From: Saccharibacillus sp. O23 | GTDB taxonomy: Bacteria; Bacillota; Bacilli; Paenibacillales; Paenibacillaceae | DNA: 64,000 nucleotides | Direction of reading: 5' to 3' | Assembly: GCF_002205895.1 (NCBI RefSeq) | Contig: NZ_NJDE01000014.1 | Span: 1-64,000 of the forward strand | In this document: positions 1 through 11,526 of the stretch, piece after piece | Numbering within the stretch: the stretch's first letter is position 1 | Layout: every line of letters starts with the position of its first letter | Notes under the pieces: generated by a model | The model's input: the letters and a program-made list of their open reading frames with translations, nothing else | Databases searched by the model: none | Told to the model about the DNA's origin: nothing | Made by a program: the position numbers and the translations under genes

Positions 1-368
1 GCCGTGCCGTGCCGACCGGCAGACGGATTCGTTTCGCCGTCTGTTTATTTTGCCGAAAAAACGACCTCGTTCCCGATAGACGCGGGTTCCGAAAACACGA
101 CGGAGCCGCCGCCTTCGAAAGCGCCGGGCACTCGTCCGAACAACCCGAAACGCGCTGCCCGAACCGCTTCTCGAAACAAACCAAAGCGCCGGGATGCGCG
201 TTTTCGGGCTTCAAGACGCGCAACGTTCTGCGGCGGAAAAGGCGTATCGGCAGGTTTCGAAACGCGCAGCGGGACCTGCCGATACGCGACATCGGATTCT
301 GGCTCCGCACCGCATGCTGTCGAAACTCGATGCAAAATTCTGTGGCGATTCGCTGCCGCCCGTTTTCC
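1..368. other. Intergenic stretch downstream of rqcH, no gene seen
   Basis: Open frames cross this stretch on both strands, but none has a ribosome-binding site or a recognisable protein. The only clear structure is the hairpin at 242-287. The window starts here, so a gene ending just upstream cannot be excluded. Confidence 0.5.
237..287 (-). terminator. Probable intrinsic terminator of rqcH
   Basis: A perfect 14-bp inverted repeat (242-255 with 274-287, 18-base loop) lies about 80 bases past the rqcH stop. On the minus strand it is followed by C and four T. The T-run is short, so it could instead be an mRNA-stabilising hairpin. Confidence 0.5.
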
Positions 369-2123
369 TTATCCGTTCTTCACCGTGTTCGGCAGCGATT
401 TGATCAGATCTTCGTCGGGCGTGACGAACAGCGTCTTCTGGTGATCGTAGATCACGAAGCCCGGCTTGGAACCGCTCGGTTTGCGAACGTGGCGCACCTG
501 CGTCGTATCGACGGGAACGCTGCTCGAATGTTTGGCTTGGCTGAAATAAGCGGCCAATTGGGCGGCTTCGTTCAGCGTCGCTTCGCCGTATTCCGCGCTG
601 CGGATCAGCACGTGCGAACCCGGAATGTCTTTGGTATGCAGCCACGTATCGCTGGAATGCGCCAGACGGTTCGTGATGAACTCGTTTTGCAGATTGTTTT
701 TGCCGACGTAGATCTCGATGCCTTCCGAAGACGTATACAGATGCAGTGTCGGTTTGTCGTTCTTTTTCTTCTTCTTGGCGCCGCGGGCGACCCGGTTGCG
801 CACATAACCCTGCTCGGCCAATTCGGCGCGGATCTCGTCGACGTCGCGCAGCGAAGCGTCGTTCAACTGCTGAAGCAGATTGTCCATATAAGCGATCTCT
901 TCGTGCGTTTTCTTGATCTGTTCGTCGATGACCGCGAGGCTGTTCTTGTATTTGTTGTATTTCTTGAAATAGCGCTGCGCGTTATCCGACGGATTCAGCA
1001 GCGGGTCGAGCCCGATCTTCACCGGACGCTGTTCTTCGTCGTAGAAATTGACCAGTTCGATCTCTTTCATGCCGCGCTTCAGCTCGTGCAGCGAAGCGAA
1101 CAGCAGCTCGCCGTAGATCCGGTACTGCTCGGCATCCTGCGCTTCTTCGAGATCGTCGGCCAGATGGTCGAGCTTTTTGACGTTCTTGCCGCGTTCGTTC
1201 TGCAAGAATTTGATCAGATCGCCGACTTTTTGTTTGACCGTGTCGCGATCCGCTTTGTCTCCGTAATAATGCTCCATGCAGACGCTGATCGAATCGAACG
1301 CGCGATGTTCGCCTTCGATCAACGTCAGCGGCACGGCGGAGAAGATCAGTTTGCCGCGCGCGTTAAGACCGGTGCACGGCGCGAATCGGCCTTCCCGCAC
1401 TTCGTTCATCAAGGCGTCGAACGCTTGCCAGACCGAGGCGCCGTCCGTGCCCGATCCGTCTTCCGAAGAACCGTTCGCCGCGCGATGCAGCACTTCTTGA
1501 GCGATCAGCGGACTGAGGCCGGTATACGCGTCGACGATGCGGTTGACCGGAGGCACGGCCGCGTTTTCGTTCCATTTTTGCATAAACTGCGTTTCGTCCG
1601 TCTCCAGCGGGTTCAGCTTGTGCTGCTGCGGAGGTTCTTGATATTGGAAACCGGGCATGACCACGCGGTAGCTGCTGATCGCCGGCGTGACGTGATGGAT
1701 GCCGTCGAGAATCGCGCCCGTCGAAGCGTCGAGCAGAATGATGTTGCTGTGGCGTCCCATCAATTCGACGATCAATTTCTTGAGCGAAACGTCGCCGACT
1801 TCGTCGCGCTGACGAATCCAGAAATGCAGAATGCGTTCCATGCCGACCTGCTCGATTTTCTCGATGACGCCGCCTTCGCAGTGTTTGCGCAGCAGCATGC
1901 AGAACATCGGCGCTTCGGGCGGGTTCATATACGATTGTTCGGTGAATTGAATCCGCGGATACGTGAGGCTGGCGGATAACAGCAGTTTCTTGTTGCCTTC
2001 CCGGGAGCGAATCTGGAAAATGACATCGCTGTCCGAAGGTTGGTGCACTTTGCCGATGCGGGCTCCTTGCAGGGAGGACAATTCGGCAGCGATCGCACGG
2101 GTAACGATTCCGTCCAATGCCAT
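369..2123 (-). CDS. rqcH: Ribosome quality control protein RqcH (NFACT/FbpA family)
   Basis: 584 aa, the usual length for bacterial Rqc2/NFACT proteins. The family binds stalled 50S-peptidyl-tRNA complexes and adds C-terminal Ala tails that mark nascent chains for degradation; older names are fibronectin-binding protein and YloA. The N-terminus (MALDGIVTRAIAAEL) is the NFACT-N start. A charged coiled-coil-like region covers about residues 280-430, then a basic KKKKK linker, then the NFACT-R domain with a Trp-Leu-His-Thr-Lys-Asp segment near residue 500. An AGAAGG ribosome-binding site precedes ATG 2123. It is monocistronic and divergent from dapF, as often seen in Paenibacillaceae. Confidence 0.93.
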   Translation of the reverse strand: MALDGIVTRAIAAELSSLQGARIGKVHQPSDSDVIFQIRSREGNKKLLLSASLTYPRIQFTEQSYMNPPEAPMFCMLLRKHCEGGVIEKIEQVGMERILHFWIRQRDEVGDVSLKKLIVELMGRHSNIILLDASTGAILDGIHHVTPAISSYRVVMPGFQYQEPPQQHKLNPLETDETQFMQKWNENAAVPPVNRIVDAYTGLSPLIAQEVLHRAANGSSEDGSGTDGASVWQAFDALMNEVREGRFAPCTGLNARGKLIFSAVPLTLIEGEHRAFDSISVCMEHYYGDKADRDTVKQKVGDLIKFLQNERGKNVKKLDHLADDLEEAQDAEQYRIYGELLFASLHELKRGMKEIELVNFYDEEQRPVKIGLDPLLNPSDNAQRYFKKYNKYKNSLAVIDEQIKKTHEEIAYMDNLLQQLNDASLRDVDEIRAELAEQGYVRNRVARGAKKKKKNDKPTLHLYTSSEGIEIYVGKNNLQNEFITNRLAHSSDTWLHTKDIPGSHVLIRSAEYGEATLNEAAQLAAYFSQAKHSSSVPVDTTQVRHVRKPSGSKPGFVIYDHQKTLFVTPDEDLIKSLPNTVKNG

Positions 2124-2435
2124 CTATAACGACCTTCTTTCTGTACGTCCGATTGAACGATTCATAAAAGATAAAAGAATCCGCCGCGCACAAAAACACA
2201 AAATTTCGCGCACAAAATCAATAGCAATCGCGCGGAGGTTCGGGTATCTTAGTTAATGTAGCTTTCGCGGAAAATACCGCAAGGAGGCTCTGATCCGGAG
2301 CCGCCGAAGGCGGATTCCGCGAACGGACGCGGCAAGATCTATATTGAGCGAAACGGGAACTTTCGTCAACTTCCGAAGCGAATGCCGGAGGCGGACGATC
2401 CCCGATTCGAAAACGATAAGGAGTGGAACATCAGA
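2124..2435. other. Divergent rqcH/dapF control region
   Basis: No gene is visible. The part next to rqcH is AT-rich and should hold its promoter, but no hexamer pair stands out. The dapF side has two small hairpins around 2285-2312 (GGCTC/GAGCC and CCGCC/GGCGG), which would lie in the dapF leader. No known riboswitch consensus was recognised. Confidence 0.4.
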
Positions 2436-3272
2436 ATGGAATTCACAAAAATGCACGGATTGGGCAACGATTTCGTGATCGTGTACGGAGAACAACAGCT
2501 TCCGGCGAACGCCGCCGAACTGGCGGTGCGGGTATGCGACCGTTTCTTCGGGGTGGGCGCGGACGGTCTGGTCTATATCCTGCCGTCGGAACAAGCGGAC
2601 TTCAAGATGCGGATCATGAACTCCGACGGTTCGGAAGCCGAACAGTGCGGCAACGCGATCCGCTGCGTCGCCAAATACGTCTATGATCATAAACTCGTTT
2701 CGGGCGAAAGCCTTACGATCGAAACGATCGGAGCGGGCGTGCAGCCGTTGACGATTCAAGCGGAGAACGGCGTCGCGCGGACGGTACGCGTCGATATGGG
2801 CGCTCCGATTCTCGAAGGCGCGAGAATTCCGGTCGCCGTGGACGGCGAACCGGTCGTCGATCAGCCGATCGAAGCGCTGGGCGAGACGTTCCGCTTCACG
2901 GCGGTGTCGATGGGCAATCCGCACTGCGTGATCTACGTGGACGACGCGGTGAACTTCGATCTCGGCAAATGGGGTCCGGTACTGGAGAAGCATCCGCTCT
3001 TCCCGAAAAAAGTCAACGTGGAATTCGCCACGGTCAACAGCCGCGAGCAGATCGACATGCGCGTATGGGAACGCGGCGCGGGACCTACGCTGGCCTGCGG
3101 AACGGGAGCATGCGCGACGCTCGTGTCTTCCGTGCTGAACGGACGCAGCGACCGCGAAGCGACGGTGTCGCTCAAAGGCGGCGATTTGTTCATCGAATGG
3201 AACGAGTCCGACAATCATGTGTATATGACCGGACCGGCGGCATTCGTCTATACCGGCAAGCTGGCCGAATAA
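2436..3272 (+). CDS. dapF: Diaminopimelate epimerase
   Basis: 278 aa. It converts LL- to meso-diaminopimelate in the cytoplasm, the last step before lysine and the peptidoglycan cross-linking residue. Both catalytic cysteines are in their signatures: Cys71 in MNSDGSEAEQCGNAIRC and Cys221 in GPTLACGTGA. Start 2436 was chosen because the protein then begins MEFTKMHGLGNDFV, as in the family, with AAGGAG at 2418-2423. The frame stays open upstream to 2382 but has no ribosome-binding site. It stands alone between the divergent rqcH and a bidirectional terminator. Confidence 0.97.
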   Translation: MEFTKMHGLGNDFVIVYGEQQLPANAAELAVRVCDRFFGVGADGLVYILPSEQADFKMRIMNSDGSEAEQCGNAIRCVAKYVYDHKLVSGESLTIETIGAGVQPLTIQAENGVARTVRVDMGAPILEGARIPVAVDGEPVVDQPIEALGETFRFTAVSMGNPHCVIYVDDAVNFDLGKWGPVLEKHPLFPKKVNVEFATVNSREQIDMRVWERGAGPTLACGTGACATLVSSVLNGRSDREATVSLKGGDLFIEWNESDNHVYMTGPAAFVYTGKLAE

Positions 3273-3317
3273 GGAAGAGTTCGTCGGGACTTCGGATTTC
3301 CGAACGATTTTCGTTAT

Positions 3318-3400
3318 AAAAAAACCGCAGGAAGGCGAAGCGACCGCTTCCGTCCGCCACGGATCCGTGGGGAGGAAGGCGCTGCGTGCCTGCGGTTTTT
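3318..3400. terminator. Bidirectional terminator between dapF and the VOC dioxygenase
   Basis: The poly-A/CCGCAGG arm at 3318-3331 pairs with CCTGCGG/TTTTT at 3389-3400, enclosing a smaller palindrome (3357-3370). A-run and T-run flank the stem, so it can stop both converging genes. Confidence 0.75.
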
Positions 3401-3466
3401 GCTTGCGTTCAAAAGATCGGAGACGCCTCCGTTCATTCCCGCGCGCGGGAGAAGGCGCTTGGCGCT

Positions 3467-4432
3467 TTACAGTTCGAGCGGACGCAGATTCGCTTCGATC
3501 TCGGCGCGGCGATGTTCCAAGAAGGTCGGCAGACCGAGTTTCTCGCCGAGCGATTCGATCGGTTCGTCGATATCGAATCCCGGCGTATCGGTCGACAGTT
3601 CGAACAGGATGCCGTTCGGCTCGCGGAAATAGAGGGCGCGGAAGTAATCGCGATCGACCCGGCCGGAATTCGGCAGGCCGCTCGCCGCGATGCGGTTGAT
3701 CCATTTCTCGTATTCCGCTTCGTCCGGAATGCGGAAAGCGACGTGATGCGCGCCGCCGCGGCCCAGACGGAATTGCGGCAGATCGGGCCGGGCTTCCAGA
3801 TGCACTTCCGCGCCCGAGCCGCCTTCGCCGGTAGCGAACACTTCGATCTCGGCGAAATCTCCGGCCGGAGACGGATAGCTGCCGATTCGGCGGAAGCCCA
3901 TCAGCTGCGTCAGCACGAGCGCGGTCGGCTTGGGATCGGCGACGGTCAGCGTGACGGGACCGAGCCCGACGATCGCGTGCTCGACCGGAATGCCTTCGGC
4001 CGTCCACGGTTGTCCCGGCGCCACGCCGGCTTCGCCGTTGTCGGCGGCCAGAATCAGCTGCGTGCCTTCGAAGTCTTCGAAGAACAGCGTATCGCGGCCC
4101 GCGCGCTGCGCGATCTCGCCGCGTTTGATGCCCATCGAGTCGAAACGCTCCGCCCAGAATCGAAGCGAAGCCGTGGTCGGTACGCGCAGCGAAGTGGAAG
4201 AAATGCTGGACACGCCCGGATAAGAAGGACCGATTCCCGGGTAATCAAAATACGTGACCTCCGTTCCGGGGCTGGCGACGGCGTCTCCGTAGAATAGATG
4301 GTAAGAAGTCGTATTATCTTGGTTGACGGATTTTTTGACCAGTCGCATGCCGAGCACGCGGGTGAAAAAATCGAAGTTGCTTTCGGCTTTGCCGGTCATC
4401 AGAGAGACGTGGTGTTGTCCGAGCAGTTGCAT
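3467..4432 (-). CDS. VOC-family ring-cleaving dioxygenase (MhqA/MhqO-like)
   Basis: 321 aa with two vicinal-oxygen-chelate halves. Each half starts with the metal-ligand pattern of the family (LGQHHVSLMTG near residue 5, GGAHHVAFRIPD in the second half), and FREPNGILFELS near the C-terminus provides the usual Glu. These enzymes cleave hydroquinone-type rings using a divalent metal and protect against quinones and catechols. Start 4432 (MQLLGQHHVS) is preferred: AAAGGATG lies just ahead, whereas the longer frame to 4456 has no ribosome-binding site. A MhqR-like operator lies upstream. Whether it is MhqA, MhqE or MhqO cannot be told from sequence alone. Confidence 0.87.
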   Translation of the reverse strand: MQLLGQHHVSLMTGKAESNFDFFTRVLGMRLVKKSVNQDNTTSYHLFYGDAVASPGTEVTYFDYPGIGPSYPGVSSISSTSLRVPTTASLRFWAERFDSMGIKRGEIAQRAGRDTLFFEDFEGTQLILAADNGEAGVAPGQPWTAEGIPVEHAIVGLGPVTLTVADPKPTALVLTQLMGFRRIGSYPSPAGDFAEIEVFATGEGGSGAEVHLEARPDLPQFRLGRGGAHHVAFRIPDEAEYEKWINRIAASGLPNSGRVDRDYFRALYFREPNGILFELSTDTPGFDIDEPIESLGEKLGLPTFLEHRRAEIEANLRPLEL

Positions 4433-4468
4433 GAGGCTCATCCTTTCGGTTTGCATATTTAAATTTAT

Positions 4469-4518
4469 ATTATAAAGTAACTTTATTTATTTCAGTATAT
4501 ATCTTGAATCCGAGATAT
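4469..4518 (-). promoter_or_regulatory. Promoter and MhqR-type operator of the VOC dioxygenase
   Basis: On the minus strand a TATAAT -10 lies at 4469-4474, with only a weak -35 about 17 bp upstream. Directly upstream is an imperfect palindrome, ATATCTTGAATCCGAGATAT (4499-4518). It closely follows the operator described for the B. subtilis MarR-family repressor MhqR (ATCTcgaAtTCgAGAT). A repressor bound here would cover the -35 region. Assignment rests on remembered consensus. Confidence 0.6.
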
Positions 4519-4615
4519 GCAAGTCGCGCAGCATGAAGAACAGAGGAGAAAACCGGCGAAAACGGACGAAACGGGCCGCGAGAGAACGTGAATTCGCAAA
4601 CCGCCGCTATCCCCC

Positions 4616-4644
4616 TTGTTTCGAGGTGCATAATCCATTAAAAT
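4616..4644 (+). promoter_or_regulatory. Candidate sigma-A promoter of the yicC operon
   Basis: TTGTTT (4616-4621), 17-bp spacer, TAAAAT (4639-4644). If used, transcription would start about nine bases before the yicC start codon, giving an unusually short leader. Confidence 0.5.
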
Positions 4645-4659
4645 AGGGTAACGGATGTG

Positions 4660-5550
4660 ATGACGATGTCTTTCAGCATGACCGGCTACGGTCAATCCGC
4701 CATGCAGTCGGGCGGATACAAAATTCAATTTGAGGTCAAATCCGTCAATCATCGCTACTGCGAAGTCGTACTTCGGATGCCCCGGGAATGGAATAGTTAC
4801 GAGGATGGACTCCGGCGGCTTGTACAGCAGCATGTCAGGCGCGGACGGATTGACGTGTATGTCACCAGAGAAAGCGATACGTCGGAAGGATCGATGATGC
4901 TTAACCGTTCCGCGGCCGAAGCTTATATCCGGGCCGCGCGCGAACTGGAGCAATTATACGGAATCGACGGAAAGCTCGGGGTGGCCGAGCTGCTGGCGCT
5001 TCCGGACGTTATGCTGCCCGCCGAAGCGCCGCCCGAAGGCGACGATACGGATTGGGAAGCGGCGCTGGGCGAAGGCCTGAAGCAGGCGTTGGCTCAATTG
5101 GTCGCGATGCGAAGTACCGAAGGCGCTCATTTGATTCAGGATTGCCGGCTGCGTCTGGCCAATCTGGCCGCGGCCCGAACCGAACTGCTTCGGCTGGCTC
5201 CGACGGTCGTCGAAGATTACCGCTTTAAGCTGCGGCAGAGGATCGTCGAGCTGCAAAGCGGCAGTTTCCCGATCGACGAGCATCGCTTGGGAACGGAAGT
5301 CGCTTTATTCGCGGACCGCTGCAGCATCGACGAAGAACTTGCCCGTCTGGGCAGCCACTTCGAACAGTGCGAAGAGCTGCTCGGCGGCAGCGAACCCCAA
5401 GGGCGCAAGCTGGACTTTTTGATTCAGGAAATGAACAGAGAGGTCAATACGATCGGCTCGAAGGCGAACCATCTGGCGCTCGGAGGCCATGTCGTCGAGA
5501 TGAAGGCCGAGCTCGAGAAAATGCGCGAGCAGGCTGCCAATCTCGAATAA
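4660..5550 (+). CDS. yicC: YicC/YloC family endoribonuclease
   Basis: 296 aa, the usual length. The N-terminal signature SMTGYG is present, and the C-terminal DUF1732 part contains KLDFLIQEMNREVNTIGSKA, the most conserved stretch of the family. YicC-like proteins are cytoplasmic endoribonucleases involved in RNA decay. ATG 4660 is chosen; GTG 4657 and ATG 4666 are alternatives, and none has a strong ribosome-binding site. It heads the remA-gmk-rpoZ cluster, as in Bacillus. Confidence 0.92.
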   Translation: MTMSFSMTGYGQSAMQSGGYKIQFEVKSVNHRYCEVVLRMPREWNSYEDGLRRLVQQHVRRGRIDVYVTRESDTSEGSMMLNRSAAEAYIRAARELEQLYGIDGKLGVAELLALPDVMLPAEAPPEGDDTDWEAALGEGLKQALAQLVAMRSTEGAHLIQDCRLRLANLAAARTELLRLAPTVVEDYRFKLRQRIVELQSGSFPIDEHRLGTEVALFADRCSIDEELARLGSHFEQCEELLGGSEPQGRKLDFLIQEMNREVNTIGSKANHLALGGHVVEMKAELEKMREQAANLE

Positions 5551-5611
5551 CGGCCGGGCGCCCGGCCCGACTTACAGAAAGAGGAACAACTATTAGGGGG
5601 AAAACCTGGAC

Positions 5612-5872
5612 ATGGCAATCAAGCTCATCAATATCGGCTTCGGGAACATTGTATCGGCCAACCGAATCATTTCCATCGTAAGCCCGGAATCCGCTCCGAT
5701 CAAGCGGATCATTCAAGAGGCAAGGGACAGGCATATGTTGATCGATGCGACATACGGCCGCAGAACGCGCGCCGTCATCATTACGGACAGCGACCACGTG
5801 ATTTTGTCCGCGGTACAGCCAGAGACGGTCGCGCACCGTCTCTCGACCAAAGACGACGATAACGACGAATAA
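5612..5872 (+). CDS. remA: Extracellular matrix regulator RemA (DUF370)
   Basis: 86 aa, matching RemA/YlzA from [19 protein letters not shown] onward, with the conserved [15 protein letters not shown] core. In B. subtilis RemA is a DNA-binding activator of biofilm matrix and osmoprotection genes and assembles into rings. An AGGGGG-type ribosome-binding site lies 13 bases before ATG. It keeps its conserved position between yicC and gmk. Confidence 0.96.
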   Translation: MAIKLINIGFGNIVSANRIISIVSPESAPIKRIIQEARDRHMLIDATYGRRTRAVIITDSDHVILSAVQPETVAHRLSTKDDDNDE

Positions 5873-5884
5873 ATGGAGAGAACT

Positions 5885-6457
5885 ATGTCTAAAGGGTTAT
5901 TGATTGTATTATCCGGGCCGTCGGGAGTCGGAAAAGGAACCGTGTGCAGCGCGCTGCGCAAAAGATTGCCGGGACTCGTGTATTCGGTGTCGGCGACGAC
6001 TCGTTCTCCTCGCGAGGGCGAGCAGCACGGCGTCAATTATTTTTTCAAAAGCCAAGAAGAATTCCGCACGATGATCGACAACGATCAGCTGCTCGAATAC
6101 GCGCAGTACGTGGACAACTTCTACGGCACGCCGCGCGATTTCGTCGAACAGACGATCGAAGCGGGCAACGACATCATTTTGGAGATCGAGGTTCAGGGCG
6201 CGCTGAAGGTGAAGCAGACTTTTCCGGACGGCGTGTTCATTTTCCTGACTCCGCCTTCGCTCAAAGAATTGAAAGACCGGATCGTCGGACGCGGCACGGA
6301 GACGGAGTCGGTTATCCATAACCGCATGTCGGTCGCCGAAGAAGAGATCGCGCTGATGCGCCATTACGATTATGCCGTCGTCAACGACGAAGTGGACAAA
6401 GCGTGCATGCGCATCGAATCGATCATCGTGGCGGAACACTGCCGCATCGCGAAATAA
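5885..6457 (+). CDS. gmk: Guanylate kinase
   Basis: 190 aa. It phosphorylates GMP to GDP with ATP. The P-loop GPSGVGKGT is at about residues 11-19. The GMP-binding segment follows ([20 protein letters not shown]), then the conserved EIEVQGA. ATG 5885 is preferred over ATG 5873 because GGAGAG lies six bases ahead. It follows remA closely and is probably co-transcribed with rpoZ. Confidence 0.97.
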   Translation: MSKGLLIVLSGPSGVGKGTVCSALRKRLPGLVYSVSATTRSPREGEQHGVNYFFKSQEEFRTMIDNDQLLEYAQYVDNFYGTPRDFVEQTIEAGNDIILEIEVQGALKVKQTFPDGVFIFLTPPSLKELKDRIVGRGTETESVIHNRMSVAEEEIALMRHYDYAVVNDEVDKACMRIESIIVAEHCRIAK

Positions 6458-6570
6458 GTCGGACTTTTCGGCCAACAAACAGATCACCGGGTAACCGGAC
6501 ACTCTTCTCCCCGATCGCGACGTTCCGGCGGTGCGGTCAGGGCAGAGACATCAGAGAGGACGATAAACAC

Positions 6571-6810
6571 ATGCTGTATCCTTCCATCGACAAAATCATG
6601 ACCAAAGTAGACAGTAAATATTCTTTGGTCGTAGCGGCCAGCAGACGGGCGAGACAACTGCGCGAAGGCGCGGAATCGGAGCTTGCGCGTCCGAAATCGC
6701 ATAAGCAGGTCGGCGTGGCGCTCGAAGAAATCTACGGCGATTACATCAAGCTCGAAGCGCGCGACGAGAACGAAGTGGTCGAAGAACAAAAAGGCAAACG
6801 CAACCTGTAG
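6571..6810 (+). CDS. rpoZ: RNA polymerase omega subunit
   Basis: 79 aa. It begins [20 protein letters not shown] and holds the [10 protein letters not shown] helix that latches onto the beta-prime C-terminus. AGAGAGGA at 6553-6560 is the ribosome-binding site. The frame continues upstream to 6403 through gmk sequence, but that extension does not belong to the family. It is the last gene before the terminator at 6924. Confidence 0.95.
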   Translation: MLYPSIDKIMTKVDSKYSLVVAASRRARQLREGAESELARPKSHKQVGVALEEIYGDYIKLEARDENEVVEEQKGKRNL

Positions 6811-6923
6811 GGTTCGGTTTGCACGAAATAAACGGCCTGACGGCATGCGCATCAAGAAACAGGCAGAATACGCGTTTATCCCCTCTTTTTCGGGATGAAC
6901 GCCGGGCCGTAAGGCTTCGTCAT

Positions 6924-6952
6924 TAACAACCGATGAGGTTGTTATTTTTTTT
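6924..6952 (+). terminator. Intrinsic terminator or attenuator between rpoZ and coaBC
   Basis: TAACAACC (6924-6931), 5-base loop, GGTTGTTA (6937-6944), then eight T (6945-6952). It ends three bases before the coaBC ribosome-binding site. Any promoter for coaBC would have to lie upstream of or inside this hairpin. Confidence 0.8.
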
Positions 6953-6971
6953 CAGAAGGGGGAAACGGACG

Positions 6972-8398
6972 ATGTTGAACGGGAAAAAGATTCTGCTCGG
7001 CGTAACGGGAGGCATTGCGGCCTACAAAGCGGCGACGTTGTGCAGCATGTTGACGAAAGCGGGGGCGCAGGTGCAGGTCATCATGACCGAATCGGCGCAG
7101 CAGTTCATTCCGGCGCTGACGCTTCAAGTGCTGACCCATCACCCTGTGCATACCGATACGTTCGACGAACGCAATCCGAAAGTCGTCAATCATATCGATC
7201 TGGCCGATTGGGCCGATCTCGTGCTGATCGCGCCGGCGACGGCGAACGTCATCGGCAAACTGGCGCACGGCTTGGCCGACGACATGCTGTCGACGACGCT
7301 GCTTGCGGTAACCGCTCCGGTCATGATCGCGCCCGCGATGAACGTGCATATGTACACGCATCCGGCCGTTGCGCAAAATATGCAAACCCTGGTCGACCGC
7401 GGGGTCATGATGATCGAACCGGGCGAAGGCATGCTGGCCTGCGGTTACGTGGGCAAAGGGCGTCTGGAAGAACCGGAGACGATCGTCGACGTGCTGCGCC
7501 GTTTCTTCGAACAGCGCGAAGCGGGAGGTAACTCGTCGTTCGCGCCGCTATCTTCGAGACCGTCTGCCGCAAATGCCGGCGAACCGGAGCCTTCTTTCGT
7601 CGATCCGGGTCCGCTCGCGGATATCGCGGTCGCGGAAGAGGGCGGAGAGCAGTTGTTCGCGACGGCCGGAGGCGCGGCGGAGCGAGGGCTCGCGGGCAGT
7701 CTGACTTCTCAAGACTCCGTGGCAACCGATAAGATCGAAGGGCCGCTCAGCGGCAAAAAAGTGCTGGTGACTGCGGGGGGCACGATCGAACGCATCGACC
7801 CGGTCCGCTACATTACCAACGATTCGTCGGGCAAAATGGGCGTGGCTTTGGCGGAAGCCGCTCGAGACTTGGGAGCCGACGTGAAGCTGATCGCGGGCAA
7901 GGTGCAGATCCCGCTGCCGGCCGGCATTCCGACGCTTCGCATCGAATCGGCGGAAGACATGTACGAAGCCTGCCTCAATGCATGGCCGGATACGGACATG
8001 CTGATCATGTCCGCCGCGATCGCCGATTATCGGCCGAAGTCCAGCTCGCCGCGCAAGATCAAGAAGATCGGCGATACGATGGCTCTCGAATTGGTCAAAA
8101 CGGTGGACGTGCTGCAAACGCTCGGCGCGCAAAAAGAGCATCAGTTCCTGATCGGCTTCGCTGCCGAAACGCATGATCTGGACGCCTACGCGGCCGAGAA
8201 ACTTCAGCGCAAAAATTGCGACATGTTGGTAGCGAACGACGTGACCCAGACGGGCGCGGGGTTCGGTTCGGATACGAACATCGTGCGGTTGTTCGGACCG
8301 GAAGGCCCGATCGCGGACCTGCCGAAAATGTCGAAATACGATACGGCGCGCGAGATTCTGCTCGAAGCTTCGCGGCGGCTCGGTCAGGGAGCGCTGCG

Positions 8399-8402
<4 letters not shown>
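6972..8402 (+). CDS. coaBC: Bifunctional phosphopantothenoylcysteine decarboxylase/synthetase
   Basis: 476 aa, longer than the usual 400 or so. It makes 4'-phosphopantetheine from phosphopantothenate and cysteine for CoA. The N-terminal flavin domain CoaC (about 1-180) has the active-site His74 in NHIDLADW and Cys157 in GMLACGYVGKGRL. The C-terminal CoaB domain (about 258-476) starts LSGKKVLVTAGGT and holds the CTP-binding KIKK segment. Between them is a linker of about 75 Ala/Gly/Ser/Glu-rich residues that looks disordered. Start 6972 follows AGAAGGGGG; the frame opens at 6933 inside the terminator, so a longer form is unlikely. It overlaps priA as ATGA. Confidence 0.95.
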
Positions 8403-10976
<2,574 letters not shown>

Positions 10977-10978
<2 letters not shown>

Positions 10979-11000
10979 CGCGGTCCCCCGCGTCTTTTTT
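10977..11000 (+). terminator. Intrinsic terminator overlapping the priA stop codon
   Basis: GACGCGG (10977-10983), loop TCCC, CCGCGTC (10988-10994), then six T. The first stem bases are the last two of the priA TGA. It separates coaBC-priA from def-fmt-rsmB. Confidence 0.75.
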
Positions 11001-11038
11001 ATGGAGAAGACGATAAGATAAGAGGAAGGTGCTACACA

Positions 11039-11521
11039 ATGGCAATTCGACTGATTGTAAAAGAACCGGACGAAGTCCTGCACAAAACGGCGAAAGAAGT
11101 AACCAAGATTACGCCCAACGTGCAAAAGTTGATGGACGATATGGCGGAAACGATGTACGACGCGGAAGGCGTCGGACTCGCTGCGCCGCAGGTCGGCATC
11201 CTGAAGCGGATTATCGTGATCGACGCGGGCGACGAGAACGGCCTGATCGCGATGATCAATCCGGAGATCGTGGAACGCGACGGCGAGCAGCTCGGACCCG
11301 AAGGATGTCTGAGCATTCCCGGCCTGAACGGCGACGTGCGCCGTGCAATGACCGTGACGGTCAAAGGCTTGAACCGCGACGGCGAAGAATTCGTCGTGAC
11401 GGGCAGCGGGCTGTTGGCTCGGGCGTTCCAGCATGAGATCGACCATCTGAACGGCGTTCTGTTTACAGACGTGGCGGACAAAATATACGAACCGGCCCGG
11501 GAGAGCGCGGCGAAGGAGTGA
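11039..11521 (+). CDS. def: Peptide deformylase
   Basis: 160 aa. It removes the formyl group from the first methionine of new proteins. All three metal and active-site motifs are present: GVGLAAPQVG (near 44), EGCLSIPG (near 88) and QHEIDHLNG (near 130). AGGAAGG precedes ATG. The next gene, fmt, starts six bases after its stop, so the enzymes that add and remove the formyl group are in one operon. Confidence 0.97.
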   Translation: MAIRLIVKEPDEVLHKTAKEVTKITPNVQKLMDDMAETMYDAEGVGLAAPQVGILKRIIVIDAGDENGLIAMINPEIVERDGEQLGPEGCLSIPGLNGDVRRAMTVTVKGLNRDGEEFVVTGSGLLARAFQHEIDHLNGVLFTDVADKIYEPARESAAKE

Positions 11522-11526
11522 GCGGA

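Noticed and set aside
9-1979. 656-codon open frame antisense to rqcH
   Set aside because: It mirrors rqcH on the other strand; its Arg/Gln/Phe-rich product matches no family and no ribosome-binding site precedes it. High GC and codon bias leave antisense frames open.
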